Notes under the pieces: generated by a model
What the model saw: the letters and a program-made list of their open reading frames with translations, nothing else
What the model was told of the DNA's origin: nothing
Database searches by the model: none
Translations under genes and position numbers: made by a program
Shown here: piece by piece, positions 40,908-49,564 of the stretch
Layout of the letters: every line of letters begins with the position of its first letter
Position numbering within the stretch: position 1 is the stretch's first letter
Origin: Candidatus Rifleibacterium amylolyticum
GTDB lineage: Bacteria; Muiribacteriota; Ozemobacteria; Ozemobacterales; Ozemobacteraceae
Assembly (NCBI GenBank): GCA_009917695.1
Contig: JAACJG010000005.1
Location: 62,001 to 126,000 of the forward strand
Length of the DNA stretch: 64,000 bases
Direction: 5' to 3'

Positions 40908-42968
40908 TCAGCCGGCTGGAGTGGTGCGGTTGCGGCCGGCCTGCTTGGAGCGGTAGAGGGCTTCGTCGGCGGTTTTGATCAGAGCTTCCTTGTCGGCGGC
41001 GTGGTCGGGGAAAGTGGCGCAGCCAAGGCTGATAGTGACGCTGATCGGCTTGTCTTCGTGCATCAGAATTGTCTGCTCGACATTGGTGCGGATGCGTTCG
41101 GCCAGGTGCACGGCGCCTTCCAGCGGCGTGTTGGGCATGATCACGGTGAACTCTTCGCCGCCATAGCGGGCGGGCAGGTCGATGCCTTCGCGCACGGTAG
41201 CAGCGGTGATTTCGGCGACCTTTTTCAGCACGCGGTCGCCAATCTGATGGCCCCAGGTGTCGTTGAACTTCTTGAAATGGTCGACATCAAAGAGAATAAG
41301 CGACACCGGCTCTTCGCGGCGTTTCGCTTTGGCGATCGCGGCATCGAGGCGCAGCTGGAAATAGCGATGAATATAGAGGCCGGTCAGACCATCGGTGATC
41401 GCCAGCTGATGCAGCTGTGCCTTTTGTATGGCAATCGCGATCTGAATAGAAATGTCTGACAGCAGCTCGACATCATCATCAACAAAGCCCTGCGGATGAT
41501 CGACAAGATAGAGAACCCCGAGGATGCCCTTGTCACCCGACAGCGGCAACGCCAGAAGATTCTTGCCGGTCTGCACCCAGGCCGGCTCAACAGCGAGCGA
41601 TGCCGCCGGCTCTTTAGCAAGATTGTTGCAGACAATCGCCCCTGAACTCTTTACAGCTTTCCCGGCAAAGCCGCAGCCAGTTTCGAGCTGTGCGACAGCT
41701 GAACGGTCACCAGCTTCAGGTGCGGCGTCGAGCGTGGTGAGGGTCATACGTTCGCTTATCGGGTCGAACATGAACATGGCGGCAATCCTGACCTGAATCG
41801 TTTCGCGCAAAATTTCGAGAATACCCTTGATCAGATCGCTTTCTTTCTGATAGATGATGGCCTGGTTGATCAGATTGCGCAATGACAGATCAAAAACCTG
41901 CCTGTCAAGCTTGATCTTGGCAGCTTTCAACTTATCCACCGTGCTCTTGATTTCGCAGCGCATGTCGTCCATAGTCTTGCCGAGAAAAGCGAATTCATCA
42001 TGCGACTCAACGCCGATGCGGCTCTCGAAATCACCGGCACCGATCGCCTGGGCCGACGCGACCAGCGAATTGATCGGCCGGGTCAGGGTACGCGAAAACA
42101 GCAGCGCCAGCAGAATTGCAAAAAGAATCGCCGCTACACCGATTTGTATCAGGTTGTCACCCAGCAGAACGATCATTTCGCTGACCAGCGCCTTTTCAAC
42201 CGCGGTGGCGATAAACAGACGACCATTCTGAGCTTCGAGCGGCATGGTCTGAAACAAATAGCCACGGCCGGCAAGGGTCTTGTCAAAAGCCGGCTGCCTT
42301 GACTCGGCCGCGCAGATCTCGACCGGCAGTAGCTCGCCCGCTTCCCTGAAAGTCGAGCCGAACAGCAGGCAGCGCTCGTCGACGAATCCGAAAAAGATCA
42401 GATCGGTGCCGATGATTTTTTTGATTTCCTCGGCGAACTGATGCGTTGAAAACAGCGAGATGACAACCACGCCGATCGGGCCGGCCGCGTTCTCGTGATA
42501 CATCGGGGCGGCCGAGCAGATGCGCAGATGGCCATTGACGATTTCGCGAAAGCTCATGATTTTACCCTGCAGAACCTCCGCAACGACAGCGGGCGGGCAG
42601 AGCGGGTAGCGCGTGCAGGGTTCGCCGGCAAGCAGAGTGGCATCGCGCCCGTAAATCTCAGTTACGGCATCGTAGGCATTCAGTTTGAGATGACGGTTGG
42701 CGAGATGAACGCGGTCGATCAGCTCAACTATATCACCGCTGCGCACTGCCTCGCGGATATCCTTGCTCTGCGCCAGAATCTGCACCTTCAACGCCATTTC
42801 GTCTAGCGTATCGAGGAAAAAGTTATGCGCCACCGCCAGACTGTCACGCGCGCGCTTCTGCAGCATATCGGTCAGATGGCTGGTCACCAGCCGGGAAGTC
42901 GTGTAGATCGCCAAGAACATCGGCACAACAACCACAATCAGAAAAAGCAGGGCGAGTTTACGCTTCAT
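40908..42968 (-). CDS. Membrane diguanylate cyclase: Cache-HAMP-GAF-GGDEF
   Basis: A 686-residue sensor that makes c-di-GMP. Order: membrane helix (about 5-25), periplasmic Cache-like domain (30-270), second helix (about 275-297), HAMP (298-350), GAF (375-515), GGDEF (520-680). The active-site motif is G-G-E-E-F at 603-607 and F-D-V-D-H-F-K metal/substrate residues are intact, so it should be active. The inhibitory site reads R-E-G-I-D, one residue longer than R-x-x-D, so product inhibition may be changed. Its ATG overlaps the stop of the binding-lipoprotein gene, which suggests a ligand relay to this sensor. Confidence 0.9.
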   Translation of the reverse strand: MKRKLALLFLIVVVVPMFLAIYTTSRLVTSHLTDMLQKRARDSLAVAHNFFLDTLDEMALKVQILAQSKDIREAVRSGDIVELIDRVHLANRHLKLNAYDAVTEIYGRDATLLAGEPCTRYPLCPPAVVAEVLQGKIMSFREIVNGHLRICSAAPMYHENAAGPIGVVVISLFSTHQFAEEIKKIIGTDLIFFGFVDERCLLFGSTFREAGELLPVEICAAESRQPAFDKTLAGRGYLFQTMPLEAQNGRLFIATAVEKALVSEMIVLLGDNLIQIGVAAILFAILLALLFSRTLTRPINSLVASAQAIGAGDFESRIGVESHDEFAFLGKTMDDMRCEIKSTVDKLKAAKIKLDRQVFDLSLRNLINQAIIYQKESDLIKGILEILRETIQVRIAAMFMFDPISERMTLTTLDAAPEAGDRSAVAQLETGCGFAGKAVKSSGAIVCNNLAKEPAASLAVEPAWVQTGKNLLALPLSGDKGILGVLYLVDHPQGFVDDDVELLSDISIQIAIAIQKAQLHQLAITDGLTGLYIHRYFQLRLDAAIAKAKRREEPVSLILFDVDHFKKFNDTWGHQIGDRVLKKVAEITAATVREGIDLPARYGGEEFTVIMPNTPLEGAVHLAERIRTNVEQTILMHEDKPISVTISLGCATFPDHAADKEALIKTADEALYRSKQAGRNRTTPAG

Positions 42969-44164
42969 CGGCGACCCTCCAGCTGTTCGATGCGCCCCTG
43001 CGCTTCGGCGAGGATTTCGCTGATCGGTCGCTGCTGATTTGTGAATATTTCGTTGAGAATCCAGTTGGTTTCCTGCCAGACGAACTTCATACTTTCGCCG
43101 GGCGGAAGCGGCACGCCATGTCTGGCGCCGGCGAGAAAGCCGCGCTGGTAGAGAGTCAGTTGATCTGGCGCGATATCACAGCATGGCAACAGACCGATGC
43201 GCTGCGCAGCCAGTGTCTGCACCTGCTTTGAACAGAGCATTTCGACGACTTTGAGTGCCTCATCACGATGCGATGTGTGGGAGTTGATAGCGAAAGCCTT
43301 GATGCCGATGAAAGGACGTGCCGGTCGCCCATCATCGATGTCAGGAATCGCGGTAACTGCGAAGTTTACCGGGCTTCGCTCGATTTCTGGAAGAGACCAG
43401 GGGCCGGTAATGATCATCGGAACTTTGCTACGGCCAAACAGATTGATCATCGCCGGATAATTCGCCTTTGCCGGCAGCAGTTTCCAGCGTGTATGCAGGT
43501 CACGCGCAAAGTTCAGCGACTCTTCATGCGCCGCTGACTGCAGGTTTATATGACCATCGGCAGCGAAAATATCGGCGCCAAAGCCGAAAAACAACGCGGC
43601 ATGATAATAGAAATTCTTGTTTTCGTACATAAAAGGGTGCAGACTGCCGGTAGCCAGCACCCCGCCGAGAGTGACAAGTTCGTTGAAGCTGCGCGGCGGT
43701 GTGGCGACCAGGTCGGTGTTATAAAAGAAGGCCAGCGACTCGAAGCTCCAGGGCACGGCATGAACCTGCCCTTCTACTTTTACGCCATCGAGCATGGTCG
43801 GCAATATATGCGTTAAACTGGCTGTAATAGGCAGCAAAAGCTTCTGGCGTGACAGTTCGCCGATCCAGTCGTTTACCAGCAGAATGATGTCGGGTGAAGC
43901 AGCACGTTCGGCGTTACCGAGAAATTCTGGTTTGAGGTCGTTGAGCCTTGCGACTTTCCAGTTCAGGGTGACGCCAGGCATTTCCTTTTCGATACGACCG
44001 CCAATTTCGCGAAAGAATTCGAGTTCGCGCGGGTTGGCGTCGAGCCAGATGTTGATCATCTTGCGCGCCAGGTCGTTCTTTGCTGGAGGCTGGCATCCTG
44101 TTATCGCAAAAATCGCCAGCGAAACTGCCAGCACAACCTTCATCGCCAGTTCGTAAATCTTCAT
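42965..44164 (-). CDS. Extracellular solute-binding lipoprotein, sugar type
   Basis: A 399-residue family-1 solute-binding protein. The signal ends in a lipobox A-I-T-G-C, so it is lipid-anchored. Motifs include W-L-D-A-N-P-R-E, A-V-P-W-S-F-E-S-L-A-F-F-Y-N and I-T-G-P-W-S-L. The ATG at 44164 with AAGGCAG upstream is preferred over starts 114 bp earlier. No permease or ATPase is adjacent; the next gene (4-bp overlap) is a Cache-GGDEF sensor, so ligand sensing rather than transport is a good possibility. Confidence 0.85.
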   Translation of the reverse strand: MKIYELAMKVVLAVSLAIFAITGCQPPAKNDLARKMINIWLDANPRELEFFREIGGRIEKEMPGVTLNWKVARLNDLKPEFLGNAERAASPDIILLVNDWIGELSRQKLLLPITASLTHILPTMLDGVKVEGQVHAVPWSFESLAFFYNTDLVATPPRSFNELVTLGGVLATGSLHPFMYENKNFYYHAALFFGFGADIFAADGHINLQSAAHEESLNFARDLHTRWKLLPAKANYPAMINLFGRSKVPMIITGPWSLPEIERSPVNFAVTAIPDIDDGRPARPFIGIKAFAINSHTSHRDEALKVVEMLCSKQVQTLAAQRIGLLPCCDIAPDQLTLYQRGFLAGARHGVPLPPGESMKFVWQETNWILNEIFTNQQRPISEILAEAQGRIEQLEGRR

Positions 44165-44187
44165 GATCACTGCCTTATTTTTCTTTG

Positions 44188-44212
44188 TGTACAAAATATC
44201 ATAAATTGTACA
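44188..44212. promoter_or_regulatory. Inverted repeat upstream of the lipoprotein gene
   Basis: TGTACAA and TTGTACA, perfect 7-bp arms with an 11-nt AT-rich spacer containing TATGAT on the minus strand (a possible -10 box). It lies 24 bp before the ATG and may be an operator for the binding-protein/diguanylate cyclase operon. Confidence 0.5.
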
Positions 44213-44261
44213 ATGCGACACCTGCCGATTGAACGCGAAGAAAAGCAGACACAGCAGGAGG

Positions 44262-44336
44262 GCATCCGTAGATTGCACCGATGACGCCGATGAGAGCTTG
44301 CTTTAATCTGCGTATATCCGCGCAATCTGCGGAAAA
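44262..44336. repeat. Inverted repeat of the CGCAGATT family
   Basis: GCATCCGTAGATTGCACCGATG on the left and GCGCAATCTGCGGA on the right are partly complementary, giving a 75-bp hairpin-like element. Related pieces occur at 38744, 40718, 60362 and 61960. Confidence 0.6.
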
Positions 44337-44424
44337 GAGTGATATCTGCCTGCATACTTTGATGCAGTCGAAAAATAAATCAACCTGCTTGCATTAAGGT
44401 ACTTACTTGCAATAGTCTGAATCC

Positions 44425-44943
44425 ATGGGCTGCATATTTCAATTTTTTCTGCTGGTGACATTTTTTTCGGTCAGCGAAGTCTATCTTCTGCTGCTCGTCG
44501 CGCAGCACACCAGCCTGCTGTTCACCATGGCCTGCTGCGTGTTTACCGGCATCGTCGGCGGCTACTTCGTCAGACAGCAGGGCATGCAGACTCTGGTTCG
44601 CATCCGGCAGACGCTGGAAGGGGGCGCACTGCCGGCTGATGAGGCGGTCGAAGGCCTGCTGCTGCTGATAGTTGGCGTGCTGCTTTGCGTGCCAGGCTTC
44701 ATAACAGACACCCTGGGCTTTCTCATAATTGTTCCGGCCATCCGCAACTTCGTCGCAAAGCGTCTGGTGAAGCGCTTCAAGACAGGAATCGACACCGGGC
44801 AGTTCAAGGTCTACACTTCAGGCAGTTCAACCCGGCCAGATCCAGCCGGTCCGCGACAATATGACGAACCGGCGCGCCCGTCCGAAGCCGAAATCGAAAA
44901 CGCTACCATCGTAGATCAGCCTGATAACGACGAAAATCCGTAA
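44425..44943 (+). CDS. fxsA: FxsA-family membrane protein
   Basis: A 172-residue protein with the FxsA core in residues 1-125: four helices, E-V-Y-L-L-L-L-V-A near the start, T-G-I-V-G-G-Y-F-V-R-Q-Q-G, and the signature L-L-L-I-V-G-V-L-L-C-V-P-G-F-I-T-D-T-L-G. FxsA of E. coli relieves phage F exclusion when overproduced, but its normal role is unknown. A polar acidic tail of about 40 residues follows. Monocistronic. Confidence 0.9.
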   Translation: MGCIFQFFLLVTFFSVSEVYLLLLVAQHTSLLFTMACCVFTGIVGGYFVRQQGMQTLVRIRQTLEGGALPADEAVEGLLLLIVGVLLCVPGFITDTLGFLIIVPAIRNFVAKRLVKRFKTGIDTGQFKVYTSGSSTRPDPAGPRQYDEPARPSEAEIENATIVDQPDNDENP

Positions 44944-45033
44944 ATACTCCTCGTTTTAAAGAGCAGAAGCCGCTGACTACCTACAAAAGCAGTCACACAG
45001 CGCAGCCTGTTCTTCGAAGTCCTTAATCTTCAA

Positions 45034-45873
45034 TTATGACAGGTATTTTTTCAGTTCTGAGCGGATAAAATCCTGATCGGCCGCAGGAAATTCATCCACC
45101 GGAACATCAGAGAATGCAAACCAGTAGAAGGTCTGCTTTCGTGCTGGATTTACCATTCGCGGAGACTGCTCAGAGTCGCTGCTTAGAATGACATAGCCAA
45201 TCCTGCGCCCATCCCGACTTTCGCCACACACAGTAGAAACGCTCTTGCAGCCGGTTAAACCAGTCTCTTCGCGCAGCTCGCGCATCGCAGCCACTTCGAA
45301 AGTCTCGCCCTCATCTACCGATCCGCAGGGAAACTCAAATACCATCCCGGCCGACGCCCGGTATCTGTGCTGTACCAGCACCTTTCGGTCACGAACGACG
45401 ACAGCCACGGCAATGCTTTTCAGAACAGCATTGTCGCCAGCACCATCTTTGTCGGCGGCCAGAAGGATTTCGCGCACTTTGCGATATTCTTCGATTCGTG
45501 CATAATCTTTTTGAGTCGGCGAAGCAATGCGCGAAAGATCCATGTTTTCGGCATTGTCGGCGAGCTTTACCGCAAGCGCAATCCGATTGGCAGCCGCGCG
45601 GCGGGCGGCGTCAATTCTGGTTTCGCCCTTGCGCTTGGTAAGCGCATCGACCGCCGCGATCACGGTCGGCGAAAAGCCTTGCTGTGAAAGGGTTTCGAGC
45701 GTTACCGAAGTGTCTTCGACAATGTCATGCAGCACGGCTGCGATCTGCTGCTGCGGATCCTGCAGCCTGAACATGACGCGAAGAGGGTGAAGAATGTAGG
45801 GCTGACCGGCTTTGTCGACCTGCCCGGCATGCGCTTCGGCGGCAAGCGCGATGGCCTTTTCCAATGTTGCCAT
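45034..45873 (-). CDS. HD (alarmone hydrolase-like) and Nudix fusion protein
   Basis: A 279-residue two-domain protein. Residues 1-145 match the HD hydrolase of the RelA/SpoT/MESH1 group: H-A-G-Q-V-D-K-A-G-Q-P-Y-I-L-H-P, the HD pair His49-Asp50 followed by I-V-E-D-T, and K-L-A-D-N-A-E-N-M (Asp106). Residues 150-279 are a Nudix domain with box G-S-V-D-E-G-E then R-E-L-R-E-E-T-G-L. The first could remove pyrophosphate from (p)ppGpp and the second could act on a nucleoside diphosphate derivative. Domain assignments are firm; substrates are inferred. Confidence 0.85.
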   Translation of the reverse strand: MATLEKAIALAAEAHAGQVDKAGQPYILHPLRVMFRLQDPQQQIAAVLHDIVEDTSVTLETLSQQGFSPTVIAAVDALTKRKGETRIDAARRAAANRIALAVKLADNAENMDLSRIASPTQKDYARIEEYRKVREILLAADKDGAGDNAVLKSIAVAVVVRDRKVLVQHRYRASAGMVFEFPCGSVDEGETFEVAAMRELREETGLTGCKSVSTVCGESRDGRRIGYVILSSDSEQSPRMVNPARKQTFYWFAFSDVPVDEFPAADQDFIRSELKKYLS

Positions 45874-46252
45874 GGCAATTCCTTTCTTGCGTAACAGCTT
45901 GAATCAGCAGCACGAATTTAACGACTCCGGTATTCACAATACTATGAAACAATAAGATACAGAAGTTATCAGTTGCACTCTCCTGAAGAGTCGTCCGCAG
46001 ATAATAGAATTATCGCAGATATTTGAGAAATCATTTCAACTCTTTTGTCACTTATCATAACAGTTGGAAATCATGCGATCAAAATTCATAACAGCAGGCA
46101 TAACTTAGGGGCAAGCGCACTAACACACTTTAGACTGCAACTGAGCCGGATTTCCGCGCGCGCGGGAACGACGAAATTAGTTTCTGCCATTCCGGTCGCA
46201 GACCCTGAATCTATGAGTTTAATGCGCCTGCCCTGGCACAACAAAAAACAGT
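45874..46252. other. Intergenic region before the DsbD-like gene
   Basis: Contains a short hairpin GATAAT-3 nt-ATTATC (about 46000) and a GC-rich CCGCGCGCGCGG palindrome (about 46153). A 76-codon frame at 46045-46275 runs across the palindrome and has no ribosome site; it is not believed to be coding. Confidence 0.4.
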
Positions 46253-46281
46253 TTGACATTAAACTATTTTTTTAACATATT
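46253..46281 (+). promoter_or_regulatory. Probable promoter of the DsbD-like gene
   Basis: TTGACA (46253-46258), 17-bp T-rich spacer, CATATT (46276-46281). About 85 bp of leader separates it from the ATG at 46370, which has TGGAGAACTGAGG upstream. Confidence 0.55.
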
Positions 46282-46369
46282 AGTAAAAAAAGAGAAATAT
46301 ATGAACTACAAGAGGTTGCCCCGCCGCTCTTAAGTTAACCCTGCAACCCCTGGAGAACTGAGGCCGATA

Positions 46370-48493
46370 ATGATACTAAAATCGAGTCAGATAAAACTTC
46401 TGCTTAAATTCGCTGGCATAGCGCTGGCGATAGTTCTTGTGATTTTCATTGCCGCACCAGGCTATGGCGAAGAAGCGCTGACCGGCGAAGCGGCAGGGCT
46501 GGCTGCCAGTCTTAACGAAAGCCTGTTGCTGACTTTTGTCGGCATATTCCTGATCGGGCTCGCGCTCAACCTGACGCCCTGTGTATATCCGATGCTGGCA
46601 ATCACCGTCTCGATCTTCGGCCAACAGAGCGAGAGCCGCAGCGGCCTGGTCTTTTTGCGTGCGCTCTCTTATGTACTCGGCATCTCGACAATGTACAGCA
46701 TACTCGGCCTGTTCGCCGCGTTAACCGGCGGCCTGTTCGGCAGCATTCTGCAGTCGCCGGTCGTGCTGCTGCTCGTCAGTCTGCTGTTCTTTGTGCTGTC
46801 ACTCAGCATGTTCGGTTTCTACGAACTGCAGATGCCCTCATCTCTGCTCAGCCGCCTCGGCGGGCAGCGCTCGGCCAGCCTCTTCGGCACCTGGCTCTCA
46901 GGTCTCTTCGTCGGCATCTTCGCGGCCCCCTGCGTCGGCCCGCCGGTCATCGGCCTGCTGACGCTGGTCGGCCACCGCGGCGAGCCGTTGTTCGGCTTTC
47001 TCGTGTTCTTCGTGCTCAGTCTCGGCCTCGGTTTCCCGTATCTGATACTTGGCACATTCACCGGTCTGCTGCAAAAGCTTCCGCGCTCGGGCGCCTGGAT
47101 GAACTGGGTCAAGAAGCTGCTTGGAACAGTACTCGTCGCTGTCGGATGCTTCTACCTGTCGCTAGCTGCTGAGCCGTCTCTGACATTCATACTGATTCCT
47201 CTGACCATGTCCCTGGGTGGCATTTACCTCGGTTTTGTCGACAAAACTCAGACCAGCTCATACCTGTTCACCTGGTTCAAACGCTTAACCGGCGCGGCAC
47301 TGATTGTTGGTTCGGCTCTTTTCTATCAGGCCGGCCATGTGCCTTCGATCAACTGGGACAAGTATACCGGGCAGCCAATAGAATCAGGCCCGGCCGCCAT
47401 CTACTTTTCGGCCAGCTGGTGTATACCCTGTCTTGAGCTTGATCGCATGACATTTACAGAACGCACTGCCATCGAGGCGATGGGCCAGCTCAAGCGCTTC
47501 AAGGTCGATCTGTCAAATTACGACTCGCCCGAATCGAAGGCTGTGCGCGAAAAATACCGCATTGTGGGAGTCCCCACCATTGTCTTTCTCGACAAGAACG
47601 GCCAGGAAGTCCGTCAGGAACGGGTCGTTGGCTTCGTCAGCGCTGAAGAACTGATCAACCGCATCGACCGGGTAAAAACTGCCGGAGATGCTGGCAACGA
47701 AACAGTGGCGCTGATATACGCACCAGAAGCAGCAGAAGAAGAGCCGTCAGAGGCTTCTCTGGTCGCAGATACCACATCTATAGTTCCCGGTTCATCATTC
47801 AACCTTGGTGTATTCTTTAAAATGCGCGAGGGCTGGCACGTCTACTGGCTGAACCCCGGCGATTCAGGCACTGAGCCACAGATCAGCTGGCGACTGCCCG
47901 AAAGCTTCTCAGTCGGCAAACCTGAATGGCCGGCGCCACAGCGTTTCGACAAACCGCCGTTCGCCACGTTCGGACACGAAGGCGAGCTGCTGCTGGCACA
48001 CGAAGTAAGTGTTCCAGCCAATCTCGAACCCGGCACAGTCGTAAAAATAGGCGCTGACATCGAATGGCTGGTATGTGACGAAATCTGCATCAGCCAGAGC
48101 GCCAGCGTCGAAATCGAACTGCCGGTGGCTCAAACGGCATCCCCTTCCTCAGCCGACCCATTATTTGCCAATGCAAAATATCTGTTGCCAGAAACATCCC
48201 CCGACTGGAAATTCTCAGCCATCTACGATAATCGCTCTGCCAAGCTGATCATAGAACCGCCAGCCAGCGTTTCACTGCAGAATGCCGACGCTCTGACGTT
48301 CTTTCCGGCGCAACAGGGTGTCTTCCGGCACGGCAGCATCAAAACCAGCATCGATGAAGGCACAATCCGGGTAGACATGCAACGAACCGGCCTGCCGCCC
48401 GACGAAAGACTGCGCGGCGTCATCGTTCTGAACGAAGTTATCTCAGACCAGCCCCGCAGCATAATAGTCGATACCGAATGGCATAAGAAGTGA
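46370..48493 (+). CDS. DsbD/ScsB-like thiol:disulfide reductase with permuted domains
   Basis: A 707-residue membrane protein that should carry electrons from cytoplasmic thioredoxin to exported proteins. Order: signal-like helix (about 10-28); CcdA/DsbD-beta core with Cys71 in T-P-C-V-Y-P and Cys188 in A-P-C-V-G-P (50-320); thioredoxin-like gamma domain with W-C-I-P-C (Cys351, Cys354); then a DsbD-alpha/ScsB-type domain (about 465-700) with W-H-V-Y-W-L-N-P-G-D-S-G and Cys569/Cys573. In DsbD and ScsB the alpha domain is at the N-terminus, so the order is permuted. All key cysteines are intact. A redoxin gene follows 310 bp later. Confidence 0.88.
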   Translation: MILKSSQIKLLLKFAGIALAIVLVIFIAAPGYGEEALTGEAAGLAASLNESLLLTFVGIFLIGLALNLTPCVYPMLAITVSIFGQQSESRSGLVFLRALSYVLGISTMYSILGLFAALTGGLFGSILQSPVVLLLVSLLFFVLSLSMFGFYELQMPSSLLSRLGGQRSASLFGTWLSGLFVGIFAAPCVGPPVIGLLTLVGHRGEPLFGFLVFFVLSLGLGFPYLILGTFTGLLQKLPRSGAWMNWVKKLLGTVLVAVGCFYLSLAAEPSLTFILIPLTMSLGGIYLGFVDKTQTSSYLFTWFKRLTGAALIVGSALFYQAGHVPSINWDKYTGQPIESGPAAIYFSASWCIPCLELDRMTFTERTAIEAMGQLKRFKVDLSNYDSPESKAVREKYRIVGVPTIVFLDKNGQEVRQERVVGFVSAEELINRIDRVKTAGDAGNETVALIYAPEAAEEEPSEASLVADTTSIVPGSSFNLGVFFKMREGWHVYWLNPGDSGTEPQISWRLPESFSVGKPEWPAPQRFDKPPFATFGHEGELLLAHEVSVPANLEPGTVVKIGADIEWLVCDEICISQSASVEIELPVAQTASPSSADPLFANAKYLLPETSPDWKFSAIYDNRSAKLIIEPPASVSLQNADALTFFPAQQGVFRHGSIKTSIDEGTIRVDMQRTGLPPDERLRGVIVLNEVISDQPRSIIVDTEWHKK

Positions 48494-48539
48494 AACTACA
48501 CAGGAGAAGTGCATTATACTATGAGTAGTGATAAACAAA

Positions 48540-48741
48540 GGGCGTAGGCGGGTTTCTCAAAAGCGTAAGCTTGTGAGCCGAGCACTTTTGACTCAAAGAC
48601 TTCAGCAATCGAGAAGCAGATGAGGCGGTTTGCCAAAGGCAAAGGCCAGCTCTGAGCCAATCCTGAAGCGTTGAGCCCCTAAAGGGATCCGCAGATCTAA
48701 CGACTGAAGCCGTAAGATCTGCCTAATCCCGCCGAGAGCCC
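48540..48741 (+). ncRNA. Foldable intergenic element, copy A
   Basis: The ends pair: GGGC (48540) with GCCC (48738), and GGCGGG (48547) with CCCGCC (48728). After the left strand comes a hairpin CTCAAAAGC-GTAA-GCTTGTGAG with a GNRA-type loop; near the right end is GCAGATCT...AGATCTGC. It ends 64 bp before the ATG of the exported redoxin gene. The same closing layout occurs at 23937, 56201 and 60490. Transcription is not shown; it might instead be a mobile DNA repeat. Confidence 0.45.
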
Positions 48742-48805
48742 GGGTAAGAAATATAGAGTTGGAATAAATTTTTGAATAAGTTAAAAAAAATCAAAGGAGA
48801 CAAAT

Positions 48806-49432
48806 ATGAAGTATATTTATCTGACACTCGTGATTGTTCTGGCCCTTTTCGTTCACCATGGTCTCACCGCCGAAGAAGCGGCAGCGCCGACCGGCCCGGT
48901 TCTCGGCGAGGCTGCCCCGAATTTTACTCTCAATGATCTCGATGGCAAACCGGTCGAGCTCGCTTCATTCAAGGGCAAATACGTCGTGCTTGAATGGACG
49001 AACTACGACTGCCCTTTCGTCAAAAAGCACTATTCTAGCGGCAACATGCAGGCGCTGCAGGACAAAAACGTCGCTGAAGGCGTGATCTGGCTGACCATCA
49101 ACTCATCAGCAGAAGGCAAACAGGGCAATTTCCCGCCGGCAAAATGGAAGGAACTGGCAGCCGAGCGCAAATCATCGCCAACAGCGATTCTTCTCGACCC
49201 CGACGGCAAGGTCGGCCAGCTCTACATGGCCAAAACCACGCCCGAAATGTTCGTGATCGACCCGAATGGTTCGCTGATCTACATGGGCGCGATCGATGAC
49301 AAATCGAGCACAAACGTCGCAGACATCAAAACCGCCAAAAATTACGTGCAGCAGGCTCTCGACGAAGCGAAAGCACTCAAGCCGGTTTCGGTGCCAATAA
49401 CCAGATCCTACGGCTGCTCGGTTAAATACTGA
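48806..49432 (+). CDS. Exported thioredoxin-like redoxin
   Basis: A 208-residue protein with a signal peptide (about residues 1-21, cleavage after L-T-A) and a peroxiredoxin/TlpA-like fold: G-E-A-A-P-N-F-T-L-N-D-L-D-G-K, then W-T-N-Y-D-C-P-F-V-K-K-H-Y in place of the usual C-x-x-C, so only one active cysteine there. A second Cys lies in the conserved C-terminal S-Y-G-C-S-V-K-Y and may form the partner. It is probably a periplasmic redox protein reduced by the DsbD-like protein encoded upstream (inference). AAAGGAG precedes the ATG. Confidence 0.85.
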   Translation: MKYIYLTLVIVLALFVHHGLTAEEAAAPTGPVLGEAAPNFTLNDLDGKPVELASFKGKYVVLEWTNYDCPFVKKHYSSGNMQALQDKNVAEGVIWLTINSSAEGKQGNFPPAKWKELAAERKSSPTAILLDPDGKVGQLYMAKTTPEMFVIDPNGSLIYMGAIDDKSSTNVADIKTAKNYVQQALDEAKALKPVSVPITRSYGCSVKY

Positions 49433-49484
49433 TCGGCGAGTTGCGATCAAACACCGGTGTTATTGGCCAGGCTTGAATGAAAGC

Positions 49485-49520
49485 CTCAGCAGGCTGAAGC
49501 AGTCTGCTGAGACTTCTTTA
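49485..49520 (+). terminator. Probable terminator after the redoxin gene
   Basis: CTCAGCAG/CTGCTGAG, an 8-bp perfect stem with an 11-nt loop, is followed by ACTTCTTTATC. The T-tract is imperfect. Confidence 0.5.
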
Positions 49521-49564
49521 TCTCTGTCAAATTCTATGCCTGGCTGAATCAGTGACAGAACCGC

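Noticed and set aside
46045-46275. A 76-codon frame before the DsbD-like gene
   Set aside because: No ribosome site and it runs across a CGCGCG palindrome and the promoter.
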